Both the position numbers and the translations under genes were made by a program. The notes beneath the pieces were generated by a model. The model was not told where the DNA came from and made no database searches. It worked only from the letters and a program-made list of their open reading frames with translations. From Synaphobranchus kaupii (Eukaryota > Chordata > Actinopteri > Anguilliformes > Synaphobranchidae): 64,000 nt of DNA. Below, piece by piece: positions 20,973 to 31,442 of the stretch; within the stretch, counting starts at the first letter, position 1; each line of letters begins with the position of its first letter. The DNA lies in NCBI GenBank assembly GCA_029718625.1, contig CM056383.1, positions 71,567,761 through 71,631,760 of the forward strand, in the 5' to 3' direction.

Positions 20973-23900
20973 GTGAGAGAGAGAGAGAGAGAGGGAGATC
21001 TAAGAGATCTTAACAATGCCAGCCGCATATCCTAGAATTGACAGAACACATTTGTGTTTTTCCTGTAAAAATAAGCTCACAAACTAATTTTACCCCCCAA
21101 TGTGCCTTAAATAGATTTTTTTTGTTGTTGCTGCGAATGGTTTGTCAGTGTGCCTAGTAATTTTGAAGATCTTTTAAAGATAGTAAAACTGATTTATTTT
21201 GGCTTGATTTTAGTCTATGCCCAGCATGAGTCAACATTCGCCTTCAAGGAAATTGGGTGGGGCCTGTTTACTCTGAGCTGATTGGTCAGAGCAAATCCGG
21301 AAAGTGCTCCAATTGGGTCTCCGAAGGCCACCCTGTCAAAGGCATTACCTCATCTGCTCGCTGCTCCATGGGGAGTTCTGTGGGGATAACAGAAGAAAGC
21401 CAATCATAGAGATTTAAGTGATCTCCATGTTGTCCTAGCAACAGGCATTGCAGTCAAAAAGAAAGAAAAACCCAGAGCAATGAATATAATTGTGAGGGAC
21501 AAAAGATGTCACTGATTGGTGACTGGTTAGCAGAGGTGAGGAGCGGTTATGACGTGGAGCTACTGGCTTCTTTCAAAGGCAAAATACGGCTTTGCAAAGA
21601 ATCTGTTCATTATATGTAGCCAGACAGACTCTGATAAAGGAGAAGGTGGTTTTATGTGTCCTGTCATTTACACTTTAACCGAGTAGCCGCTTGTAACAGT
21701 TTGTTTATCAAAGGAGACTTTTAATGGAAGGGTTGTGTCCTTTTCTCAGAATACAATTGATCATTTACCTTTCACACGGATCACCATGCATCACTGGAAA
21801 ATATGATCTCCTCTGCAGCAACTACGATGTTAAACTGTATTCAAAGCAGTGGTTGTAACCAGATAATATCTTATTATTATTTTGTATAATATTAAAGAGA
21901 GTCCAAAGTCCGGGCTCAAGCAGCTGGAGATGAGGTGCTCATATTTTCCCGCATTTTCTATTTAGTATAATATCAAATATTATTTTGGGTCCAGTGAGCC
22001 ATCACAGATGTGTTGTATCCTTCACAAGGGATGAAGCCTTTTTTTACACTTACAACAAATCAGGTGATCAGGATGTTTAACACTGCTTATCTAATTCCAA
22101 CTTAATGTCGTTTAAACTCCACAAAAGTGTCAAGTCCTCTTGTACTACAGGAACAAATGCATAAAGCAGACGGCTATTTTAAAGGTAAATATATATTTAT
22201 GCCCGTTTTAGAAGCATCAGTTTAGCATCCTTTTGAATGTGAGCATGTGGATTAGAGAGAATGACATCATTCTCCAACAAAAACAAAAATGGACTGTTCA
22301 GTCAGGGTTATTATCTGCAAGCTTCATTAACCCTTTAATGGCCGCTCAACCGTTTGGTGGAGCACTCTTTTGTGTCTTGATATCTTGTTGAAAAATATGT
22401 TGGACTTAACTCCACCTGATTGAGCCATCTCTACCACGTACACCGATAGTTAAGTCCAACATATTTTTCAACAAGATATCAAGACTCAAAACGTGCTCTA
22501 CCAAGCGGTTGAGCGGCCATTAAAGGGTTAAACAGAAATAAACATACTGGTAATATTATTTAATGGCAGAACTGGGGCGCTTTCATAATTAGGCCGAAGA
22601 GCGTTCCTGGAAAGAGAATTATAGTGCGGAAATGCAACGTCACAACTTATTCAATAAGAGCTCTCAGTCGAAGGAGCAGGTGGTTAAAGCGCCATAGTTA
22701 CCATAGAAACGACATCTGACTATTCAGGTATCCTGGAAGGTCATGGAAAGTCTTTGGAAGCTTGTCCTTTAAAAACCTGGATATTACAAACCAATTGACC
22801 CGTCTCCTAGATTGTATATTAAGCCCATGGCCGAGTCACTGGTGCCAAAACCATCCATGCGAGTGAGTCACAAACAGGAATCACCGTCTAAACAAAATGC
22901 AACACTCAAAACACAATTTCCCCTCATAGACCATTAGCGCAGTTTTCTAATTTACAGGTAATTGTATTACCATATTAATATACATTTTTTAATGGTACAG
23001 TGCAGTGTGAGGGTGTCTGTTTCCTCACGCCGCACACCTGTGCTTTTCCCACCTGTGTGTTTACCTTTCTGTCCATATGAGTGAGAGCAGCGCTAACCCT
23101 GACCCAGCGTCATCCTAACCCTAACCCTGACCCTGACCCAGCGTCATCCTAACCCTAACCCTGACCCAGCGTCATCCTAACCCTAACCCTGACCCTGACC
23201 CAGCGTCATCCTAACCCTAACCCTGACCCAGCGTCATCCTAACCCTGACCCTAACCCAGCGTCATCCTAACCCTGACCCTGACCCAGCGTCATCCTAACC
23301 CTGACCCTGACCCAGCGTCATCATGTTCTATCTGCGTTTCACAGACGCGCCATGAAGCGGCCAGCGAAGTTCAGCTGCCCGTTCCAGAACTGCTGCTCCA
23401 TCACCAAGAGCAACCGGCGGCAGTGCCAGGCCTGCCGTCTCCGCAAGTGCAGGGAGACCGGCATGCTGAAGGAGCGTGAGTGACCCGCGAACCCGCCACT
23501 GCTAGTTGAGGTCCCAGTTGTACTATCACACTTACTTAATGGTTTTACAAAGTAGGGTCAATAACAGCATTTTGTACAGGCGGAACTTTTCTTTTGGAAG
23601 GAGTCTCTGCATGCTAATGCATTTTTAAAAGTTATTATGACTGAAAAATGGGTGAGTAGACTCTTATAAACTCATAACTATGGGAGTTAGCATGCTGCCA
23701 ATGACCTGCTGAGTAAACCCCCAAATAGAGGGCAGAGTCTTCTGATTGGTCCAGATAAGCCAGATAAGCCAGTGATTGGCCGTTCCTGGAAGCGCCACTC
23801 ATTACGAGTTCCCAGCACAAATGAACAGCTCCGCAGTGTCGGGCTTCATTAACCCTTTAAAGGCTTACCCACTCATCGCTTACAACGAGCTAAAAGACGA

Positions 23901-26900
23901 AGGTATGGTTCTATCGTATAGAATTATTGTCGTCATAAAAACTAAGGATAAGCATCCTTATGAAAGGGCTTCAAAAGGAAAAATAAGTGTTTAAAATAAG
24001 TGTCGGGATGTGACACTTCTTCCTTATTCCGCATTTCGTACGTGTTGGGTCCCCTGTCCGTTTGACAGCAGTGAGACCCAGCGGTATGTTGGGTCCCCTG
24101 TCCGTTTGACAGCAGTGAGACCCAGCGGTATGTTGGGTCCCCTGTCCGTTTGACAGAAGTGAGTCCCAGCGGTATGTTGGGTCCCCTGTCCGTTTGACAG
24201 AAGTGAGTCCCAGCGGTATGTTGAGTCCCAGCGGTATGTTGGGTCCCCTGTCCGTTTGACAGAAGTGAGTCCCAGCGGTATGTTGGGCCCCTGTCCGTTT
24301 GACAGCAGTGAGACCCAGCGGTATGTTGGGTCCCCTGTCCGTTTGACAGAAGTGAGTCCCAGCGGTATGTTGGGTCCCCTGTCCGTTTGACAGAAGTGAG
24401 TCCCAGCGGTATGTTGGGTCCCCTGTCCGTTTGACAGAAGTGAGTCCCAGCGGTATGTTGGGTCCCCTGTCCGTTTGACAGCAGTGAGACCCAGCGGTAT
24501 GTTGGGTCCCCTGTCCGTTTGACAGAAGTGAGTCCCAGCGGTATGTTGGGTCCCCTGTCCGTTTGACAGAAGTGAGTCCCAGCGGTATGTTGGGTCCCCT
24601 GTCCGTTTGACAGAAGTGAGTCCCAGCGGTATGTTGGGTCCCCTGTCCGTTTGACAGCAGTGAGACCCAGCGGTATGTTGGGTCCCCTGTCCGTTTGACA
24701 GAAGTGAGTCCCAGCGGTATGTTGGGTCCCCTGTCCGTTTGACAGAAGTGAGTCCCAGCGGTATGTTGGGTCCCCTGTCCGTTTGACAGCAGTGAGACCC
24801 AGCGGTATGTTGGGTCCCCTGTCCGTTTGACAGAAGTGAGTCCCAGCGGTATGTTGGGTCCCCTGTCCGTTTGACAGAAGTGAGTCCCAGCGGTATGTTG
24901 GGTCCCCTGTCCGTTTGACAGCAGTGAGACCCAGCGGTATGTTGGGTCCCCTGTCCGTTTGACAGAAATGAGACCCAGCGGTATTTTGGGTCCCCTGTCC
25001 GTTTGACAGAAATGTGACCCAGCGGTATTTTGGGTCCCCTGTCCGTTTGACAGAAATGGGACCCAGTGGTACGTCGCTCTGACGGTGGGCGCTCTGTCCC
25101 TGTCCCCAGTGATCATGTCGGATGAGGAGGTGGAGAAGAGGAGGCGGCTGATCAGGGTGAAGAAGACACCGGTGGAGCCTGCCTTCCTCACCCCACAGCA
25201 GGAGGAGATCATCCAGGAGCTCCTGGAGGCGCAGAGGAGAACCTTCGACATCACCTTCTCCTGTTTCAAACACTTCCGGGTACGAGGTCACCTTCTCCTG
25301 TTTCAAACACTTCCGGGTACAAGGTCACCTTCTCCTGTTTCAAACACTTCCGGGTACGAGGTCACCTTCTCCTGTTTCAAACACTTCCGGGTACAAGGTC
25401 ACCTTCTCCTGTTTCAAACACTTCCGGGTACGAGGTCACCTTCTCCTGTTTCAAACACTTCCGTGTACGAGGTCACCTTCTCCTGTTTCAAACACTTCCG
25501 GGTACAAGGTCACCTTCTCCTGTTTCAAACACTTCCGGGTACGAGGTCACCTTCTCCTGTTTCAAACACTTCCGGGTACGAGGTCACCTTCTCCTGTTTC
25601 AAACACTTCCGGGTACGAGGTCACCTTCTCCTGTTTCAAACACTTCCGGGTACGAGGTCACCTTCTCCTGTTTCAAACACTTCCGGGTACGAGGTCACCT
25701 TCTCCTGTTTCAAACACTTCCGGGTACGAGGTCACCTTCTCCTGTTTCAAACACTTCCGGGTACGAGGTCACCTTCTCCTGTTTCAAACACTTCCGGGTA
25801 CGAGGTCACCTTCTCCTGTTTCAAACACTTCTGGGTATAAGGTCACCTTCTCCCGTTTCAAACACTTCTGGGTATAAGGTCACCTTCTCCCGTTTCAAAC
25901 ACTTCCGGGTATGACATCACCTTCTCCCGTTTCAAACACTTCTTGGTACAAGGTCACCTTCTCCCGTTTCAAAGACTTCCGGGTACGATGTTGAGTAAGG
26001 CCTGGAGCCCTGGGTCCTTCCTGGGGCCAGGGACCTGTTCCAGAAAGCAGGATTACTGAGTTAGCTGGATAACTGGAACCCTACCAAATCAGGAACATGG
26101 AAGTAAAAAGAGCCGCCCCGGGTTTTTACTCAGTGCAGTTATCCAGCTAGCTCAGTAATCCTGCTTTGTGGTTGACCCCTCAGAAGTAGGGCTGTGGTCT
26201 GTGGCTGTAGTTCAGGCATTTATGGAGTGAAAGACGGGACCGTCACCAGCTTGGGGTTTACGACAATGGGGTATGATTATTGAACATTGAATGTGACGGA
26301 TTATAACATCGGATGTGACAGAGAATGTCTTAGCAGTATTTCACATGCCCTGTATTGGTTGTAATTCCATCCAGCCTCTTGAGTTGAATTGTTACAATTG
26401 GAGTGAATCTGCTGTAAGACTTGCAGCACACTTGTAGATAATCTGTCTCCATATTTAAATTAAAACATAGGCTTTTAAACAGTGATGTATGTGTATGTTC
26501 ACATTAGCTTTAGCATAATAACATAGCAGCGTTATTCTGCATAAGGGAAAAATTAACCTGTTTCTTGACAGCCTCTCGATCGAACGCTCGCTCCGATGGC
26601 TAAGTACCTGCACACACCGCCTGAGACTATGCCAGGATGTAGAAACTGCCCAGCTTCCCCCTCCTCCTCCTCCTCCTCTTCCTCCTCAGAGCAGGGAGGC
26701 AGGCAGGACAAGACGTTCTCCACGCTGCCGCACATTGCCGACCTCAGCACCTACATGATCCAGCACATCATCGACTTCGCCAAGATACTCCCCTCCTTCA
26801 GGTGAGCCACAAAGACACAGAGAGGCCTTAGAGCTCATGGAGGGAGCCAAAATGGTTTTTGAAGCCCAGTATTGCAGGCTATACAATAACAAAAGAAAGG

Positions 26901-27617
26901 CCATTTTGTTGTGTTTGGTGCTTGATAGTTTTAATGCCGTGTATTACCCAGGTTATTGATCTGAAGCTGGAGTACTGCAGACAGTGATATTATTTGTTAT
27001 GAAGGCAGAACTGTGACTCTGAAATGACGGCTATTATAAGTATAAGTTTATGAAAGTGATCATAACGCAGCAATGACTGAGCCTTTCAGAATGACTTTGA
27101 CTAAAATAGATAAAAATCACAGCTTTTAAAATAATACAATAATTTTAAAAAACACTGGGAAATTGATTCAATTTGTTAACTCAACTCAGTCAGTGAGTCA
27201 GAAAGTAAAGTATGATAAATCAAGCTGCTAATCCATAACTGACTCATAATTGTTCTCCACTTTCACTATCATGGTTGGGTGAGTTCTGAAATTATCTAAA
27301 TGATTGAGATATAAATAAATATAAAAAAATCTGTATTTATTTTTTAAATCAACTGAGGACAGATTTCTGTTTGAATCAGTGCTGATGTTAGCATTTGTGC
27401 ATTTGTGTGTGTGTGTATGTACTGTGTATGTGTGTGTTTGGGGGTATGTGTGTACGTGTGTGTGTTTGTGTGTTTGGGGGTGTGCGCGCGCATGTGTGTG
27501 TGCGTGTGTTTGGGGGTGTACGTGTGTGTGTGTGTGTACGTGTGTGTGTATGTGTGTGTGTGTGTGTTTGGGGGTGTATGTGTGTGTGTGTATGTGTGTG
27601 TATGCGTGTTTGGGGGT

Positions 27618-27700
<83 letters not shown>

Positions 27701-27951
27701 GGGGTGTATGTGTGTGTACGTGTGTGTTTGGGGGTGTATGTGTGTGTGTGTACGTGTGTGTTTGGGGGTGTATGGATGTGTACGTGTGTGTTTGGGGCTG
27801 TATGTGTGTGTGTATGTGTGTGTGTGTGTGTTTGGGTGTGTACGTGTGTGTTTTGGGGTGTACGTGTGTTTGTGTGTGTACGTGTGTTTGGGGGTGTACG
27901 TGTGTGTGTGTGTGTGTGTGTTTGGGGGTGTGTATGTGTGTGTATTTGGGG

Positions 27952-27985
<34 letters not shown>

Positions 27986-28041
27986 TTGGGTGTGTGTGTG
28001 TTTTGGGGTGTACATGTGTGTGTGTGCGTGTGTGTTTGGGG

Positions 28042-28080
<39 letters not shown>

Positions 28081-28324
28081 GGGGTGTATGTGTGTGTACG
28101 TGTGTGTTGGGGGTGTACGTGTGTGTGTGTGTGTTTGGGGGTGTGTATGTGTGTGTATTTGGGGGTGTATGTGTGTGTGTTTGGGTGTGTGTGTGTTTTG
28201 GGGTGTACATGTGTGTGTGCGTGTGTGTTTGGGGGTGTATGTGTGTGTGTGTGTGTGTGTACACGTGTGTGTTTGGGGGTGTGTGTGTGTGTGTGCGTGT
28301 GTGTTTGGGGGTGTATGTGTGTGT

Positions 28325-28367
<43 letters not shown>

Positions 28368-30510
28368 GGGGTGTGTGTGTGTGTGTGTGTGTGTACGTGC
28401 GTGTTTGGGGGGGATGGGATCTTAGGGAGCTCTCCATGGAGGATCAGATCTCTCTGCTGAAAGGCGCTACATTCGAGGTGTCTCAGATTCGCTTCAACAT
28501 GCTGTTCAACGTGCAGAAGAGCATCTGGGAGTGCGGCCCTTTCACCTACTGCATGGACGACGCCGCGCGCGGTAAGACCCGTCAGAGAGAGGGGGTCTCA
28601 TTATTCATTATTCTCACCTCCCCCCCTAAAACAGCAGACACCAGTATGTCATAATATCCCATCCGAAGGGTCTGTTCAAAATGGTGGTGCTCCAAACAGG
28701 CCCTTCACGTGTGGTGCTAACAGGTTGTCCATAGAGTTCAAGTGTGCATTTGAAACAGAATTACAGTAGTCTTTCCCATTACAGTTGTCTGGCTCTGTGA
28801 TACATTAGCCTATTGCATTCAATGGTGCAGTTTAAGGTGCTAATTTACGTGAACTATACGCCATAAAGCCTACAGAACATTATCAGCATGACATAAAACT
28901 GTTATAACCTGTCATGACAGTGTATTACAGCTTATGGTGAAGGTCATAGCTCTGTCATAATGCATGCACTCAATGTCAGGAAACAGATTCAAAATAACTA
29001 TCAAAATTAGTGCTGCACACATTATGTCAGTGTAATGACATCTGTCATAGGTTATAACATAGCTGTACTACATATTACTTATTACATATTAGAGTGTACA
29101 GTACAGTAGCAGTGTGCAGGTACCATTTCTCTTAGTTTAGCCCGTCTTGACCTTGCAGCAGTAATTACACCAGCCCTGCACGCAACTCACATTCTTCTGA
29201 ATAAAAGAGGTGTTGCTGTCCGTCTGAGAGCACTAACAGACGGAGTGATTCTCTTAAACCAGATTTGGTATTTGGTGCGCCGCTTGGAAGAGCTCATCCA
29301 ATGAAATGTTCTCACGTTTCTGCGGTTTGGTCTCACCTCCGGCTGTCTCACACCGTTATCCCGCGTTTCCTGGTCTCACCTCCGGCTGTCTCACACCGTT
29401 ATCCCGCGTTTCCTGGTCTCACCTCCGGCTGTCTCACACCGTTATCCCGCGTTTCCTTGGTTTTCTGTCAGGCAGCCTTAAAGCCGTGATGCCGTGGTGC
29501 CGTGATGAAAACATTTCAAAAGGAAGATTTGGGGATTTAACAGCAACAGCCACCTCCCTACCCTGTTTTTTTTTTTTTTGCACAGTTGGGAAGGGGGGGG
29601 GGGGGGGGGGGGGTTATCTTGAGTTTATTTGAAACAATATTGTTTTTACTTTGGTCTTAACATGCTGATCTGCCTGTTGCAGCGGGCTTTCAGCGCCACC
29701 TACTGGACCCGCTGATGAAGTTCCACTACGCTCTGAGGAAGCTGGAACTGAACGAGTCGGAGTACGCGTTGATGCAGGCCATCTCACTCTTCTCTCCAGG
29801 TACAGAGCCGGGGTACCCCCAAATTTACTCTGGGATTATTACCACTGCTCCGCTCCCCCCCATTATTGTCAATCTGCTTCCCTGCGGTTACCTAAATATT
29901 TCCATCACTGCTTTTCCCATTCCCTATGATTACCTCATTGTTATTGTCACGGTTTCATCCTTCTCCATGGTTACCTCATTGTTATTGTCACGGTTTCATC
30001 CTTCTCCATGGTTACCACAGTATTATCATGGTTTCATCCTTCTCTATGGTTACCACAGTATTATCATGGTTTTATGCTTCTCAATGTTCAGTCGCCCCTT
30101 TCTCTGTTCAGTCGCCCCTCACCACTGACATTCCGGCCGCTGCTGTTCCCGTAGTAACCTTCCTCTCTCCCCTGGGATGTCAGTGAATGCACTATAACTG
30201 CACCAGGACTAGAGATTCTGTAGTTTTTAAAGTGGTTTAAGTAGAAATGCAGACTGTATAACAGTTTCTCCGATTGGGGCCTAGTCTAGGTCAGGCTGGA
30301 ATGATCCAAGCAGAGGAAGACGCCCCAGAGAGACTGGTTTTTGGGTGTCCTTCCTCGTTCGCGTCTTCCTCGCCTCGTGTGTTTGAAACGCTGTTGTGTT
30401 GCAGACCGCCCGGGCGTGACGCAGCACGGGATGATTGACAGGCACCAGGAGACGTTCGCCCTCACGTTGAAGACGTACATCGACACCAAGAGGCCGTCAT
30501 CAGACAAAAG
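20809..30510 (+). CDS. nr1i2: NR1I2 (pregnane X receptor): coding exons 1-7, last exon missing
   Basis: Ligand-activated nuclear receptor that senses xenobiotics, steroids and bile salts, pairs with RXR and induces drug-metabolising genes. Exons: 20809-20972 (ATG 20815), 23345-23475, 25110-25279, 26572-26801, 28426-28571, 29683-29799, 30405-30510; all phases agree, giving 352 residues. Zinc finger 1 uses C28, C31, C45, C48 with P-box CEGCKG; finger 2 uses C64, C70, C80, C83. Hinge RRRLIRVKK; ligand-binding signature [20 protein letters not shown] (residues 234-253). PXR rather than VDR is favoured by [17 protein letters not shown] and [14 protein letters not shown]. An acidic run (15-24) precedes finger 1. 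The final exon (about 40 residues in relatives, with the AF-2 helix) is not found and may lie in the 500-N gap. Tandem arrays abut five of seven exons. Confidence 0.93.
22331..22527. mobile_element. piggyBac-type MITE at a TTAA site
   Basis: Flanked on both sides by TTAA (22327-22330, 22528-22531), with ends CCCTTTAATGGCCGCTCAAC and the inverted counterpart. Arms of about 85 bp include AAAAATATGTTGGACTTAA. TTAA duplication plus CCC ends is diagnostic of piggyBac-mobilised elements. It lies in nr1i2 intron 1. Confidence 0.9.
23090..23325. repeat. Telomere-like minisatellite before nr1i2 exon 2
   Basis: About seven units of CCAGCGTCATCCTAACCCT plus variable CTAACC/CTGACC blocks. It ends 20 bp before the exon at 23345. 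The CCCTAACCCTAACC runs resemble telomeric repeat but are short and mixed with CCCTGA. Confidence 0.93.
23345..23475 (+). CDS. nr1i2: nr1i2 coding exon 2: second zinc finger
   Basis: Acceptor TCTGCGTTTCACAG, donor GGAGC|GTGAGT. Encodes [20 protein letters not shown] and the rest of finger 2 with CQACRLRKC. The D-box region CPFQNCC is one residue shorter than the human CPFRKGAC. Confidence 0.94.
24043..25063. repeat. 44-bp minisatellite before nr1i2 exon 3, about 23 copies
   Basis: Unit GGGTCCCCTGTCCGTTTGAC + AGMAGTGAGWCCCAGCGGTA and so on, with two sub-variants (CAGCAGTGAGACC, CAGAAGTGAGTCC) in an irregular order. Each unit has an acceptor-like CTGTCCGTTTGACAG. It ends 47 bp before the exon. 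The 400-codon minus-strand frames across it are artefacts. Confidence 0.97.
25110..25279 (+). CDS. nr1i2: nr1i2 coding exon 3: hinge and start of ligand-binding domain
   Basis: Acceptor TCCCTGTCCCCAG; first donor CTTCCGG|GTACGAG. Encodes residues 97-153: [18 protein letters not shown], then [20 protein letters not shown] and FSCFKHFR, equivalent to human MIRELMDAQMKTFDTTF...FKNFR. The last about 30 bases and the donor are the first unit of the 37-bp array that follows. Confidence 0.93.
25250..25990 (+). repeat. 37-bp array carrying a copy of the exon 3 donor, about 20 units
   Basis: Each unit is CACCTTCTCCTGTTTCAAAC + ACTTCCGG|GTACGAGGT, i.e. 29-30 bases of exon plus 7-8 of intron. Units 1-16 keep one frame open to 25840 (stop beyond FKHFWV); later units diverge (GTATAAG, TTCTTGG). 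37 is not a multiple of 3, so three units (111 nt) restore the frame. Confidence 0.97.
26031..26172. mobile_element. Inverted-repeat element (MITE)
   Basis: Arms GCAGGATTACTGAGTTAGCT and GCTAGCTCAGTAATCCTGC, about 36 bp each, enclose about 60 bp. nr1i2 intron 3. Confidence 0.85.
26572..26801 (+). CDS. nr1i2: nr1i2 coding exon 4: linker and LBD helix 3 region
   Basis: Acceptor GTTTCTTGACAG, donor TTCAG|GTGAGC. Encodes a 50-residue loop with a run of nine or ten Ser (CPASP then [13 protein letters not shown]), then [20 protein letters not shown], which matches LBD helix 3. The Ser run is a TCC repeat and likely length-variable. Confidence 0.93.
27400..28412. repeat. 1-kb (TG)n compound array before nr1i2 exon 5
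   Basis: (TG)n blocks interrupted by TTTGGGGGTGTA about every 40-60 bp. It runs to within about 14 bp of the acceptor. Long open frames on both strands (Cys/Val and Thr/His polymers) are artefacts. Confidence 0.97.
28426..28571 (+). CDS. nr1i2: nr1i2 coding exon 5: LBD signature
   Basis: Acceptor GGGATCTTAG|GGAGCTC is purine-rich with no polypyrimidine tract. Donor CGCG|GTAAGA. Encodes [20 protein letters not shown] and [19 protein letters not shown], the nuclear-receptor helix 4-5 signature. Confidence 0.92.
28740..29090. mobile_element. Probable MITE with TTATAACCTGTCATGACAG
   Basis: TTATAACCTGTCATGACAG (28902) is mirrored by CTGTCATAGGTTATAACA (29042). Ends not resolved. nr1i2 intron 5. 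Confidence 0.5.
29328..29457. repeat. 43-bp tandem repeat, three copies
   Basis: Units of GGTCTCACCTCCGGCTGTCT + CACACCGTTATCCCGCGTTT. nr1i2 intron 5. Poly-G (29585-29614) follows. Confidence 0.95.
29683..29799 (+). CDS. nr1i2: nr1i2 coding exon 6
   Basis: Acceptor TGCCTGTTGCAG, donor CCAG|GTACAG. Encodes [20 protein letters not shown] and [12 protein letters not shown], close to human PXR GFQQLLLEPMLKFHYMLKKL and [10 protein letters not shown]. Confidence 0.95.
29925..30070. repeat. 39-bp tandem repeat, about four copies
   Basis: Units contain GGTTTCATCCTTCTCYATGG and TTACC plus a variable CATTGTTATTGTCA or ACAGTATTATCA. nr1i2 intron 6. Confidence 0.9.
30405..30510 (+). CDS. nr1i2: nr1i2 coding exon 7 (last one visible)
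   Basis: Acceptor TGTTGTGTTGCAG, donor AAAAG|GTAAAA. Encodes [20 protein letters not shown] and [16 protein letters not shown], aligned to human DRPGVLQHRVVDQLQEQFAI and following. The next exon with FL-PKIMA-LTELR is not visible before or after the gap. Confidence 0.93.
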
Positions 30511-30519
30511 GTAAAATGA

Positions 30520-31085
30520 CTCCCACCTCCCCCTGACCCACCTCCCCCTGACCCACCTCCCCCTGACCCACCTCCCCCTAACCCACCTCCCCCTAACCCA
30601 CCTCCCCCTGACCCACCTCCCCCTGACCCACCTCCCCCTAACCCACCTCCCCCTAACCCAAACCCTGACCCACCTCCCCCTGACCCACCTCCCCCTAACC
30701 CACCTCCCCCTAACCCACCTCCCCCTAACCCACCTCCCCCTAACCCACCTCCCCATAACCCACCTCCCCATAACCCAAACCCTAACCCACCTCCCCCTAA
30801 CCCACCTCCCCCTAACCCAAACCCTGACCCACCTCCCCCTGACCCACCTCCCCCTAACCCACCTCCCCATAACCCACCTCCCCCTGACCCACCTCCCCCT
30901 AACCCACCTCCCCCTAACCCACCTCCCCCTAACCCACCTCCCCATAACCCAAACCCTAACCCACCTCCCCCTAACCCAAACCCTGACCCACCTCCCCCTG
31001 ACCCACCTCCCCCTAACCCAAACCCTGACCCACCTCCCCCTAACCCACCTCCCCCTAACCCAAACCCTGACCCACCTCCCGCGTC
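30520..31085. repeat. 15-bp (CCACCTCCCCCTRAC)n minisatellite
   Basis: About 37 units of CCACCTCCCCCTAAC/CTGAC/CATAAC with CCAAACC spacers. It begins about 10 bp behind the exon 7 donor. The complementary strand reads WVRGR repeatedly, which is not a gene. Confidence 0.96.
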
Positions 31086-31442
31086 CCTCTAAACCATGAC
31101 TGCTTCAGTTTGTACACAGTGGTCCTTTCATAACATCATTACTTCAGCCCCTCAGAACAAATAGAAAACCCCTGAAACAAGGGCGATTATCCAATTCTCT
31201 CTCTCTTTCTCTCTCTCTCCCTCCCTCCCTTCTCTCCCTCGCTTTCTCTCTGTCTGTCTGAACAACCCTGTATCGGACACATCTGTCAATGAAATGAATT
31301 AATAAACTATAACAATAGCAAGCCAGAAGTAATCTATTTTCCACTCATTCAATAATACCACTGATGGACCTCATAGTGGGTCCATGTCAATCACTGGCAC
31401 ATATCAACCAATCAAAACACTCTGCTGTTCCACTGTAAAACC

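Noticed and set aside
23851..23870. TTAACCCTTTAAAGG as another piggyBac MITE
   Set aside because: Only one end was found; no matching CCCTTTA-type right end with TTAA nearby.
23942..25306. Minus-strand ORFs of 454 and 432 codons
   Set aside because: Produced by the 44-bp array: three units (132 bp) restore the frame, so no stop appears. The plus strand holds the real NR1I2 exon 3.
27344..28654. ORFs up to 419 codons on both strands
   Set aside because: Cys/Val and Thr/His polymers from the TG array. The plus-strand frame merely runs into true NR1I2 exon 5.
30286..30945. 219-codon minus ORF of WVRGR repeats
   Set aside because: Complement of the 15-bp minisatellite; its other end overlaps NR1I2 exon 7.
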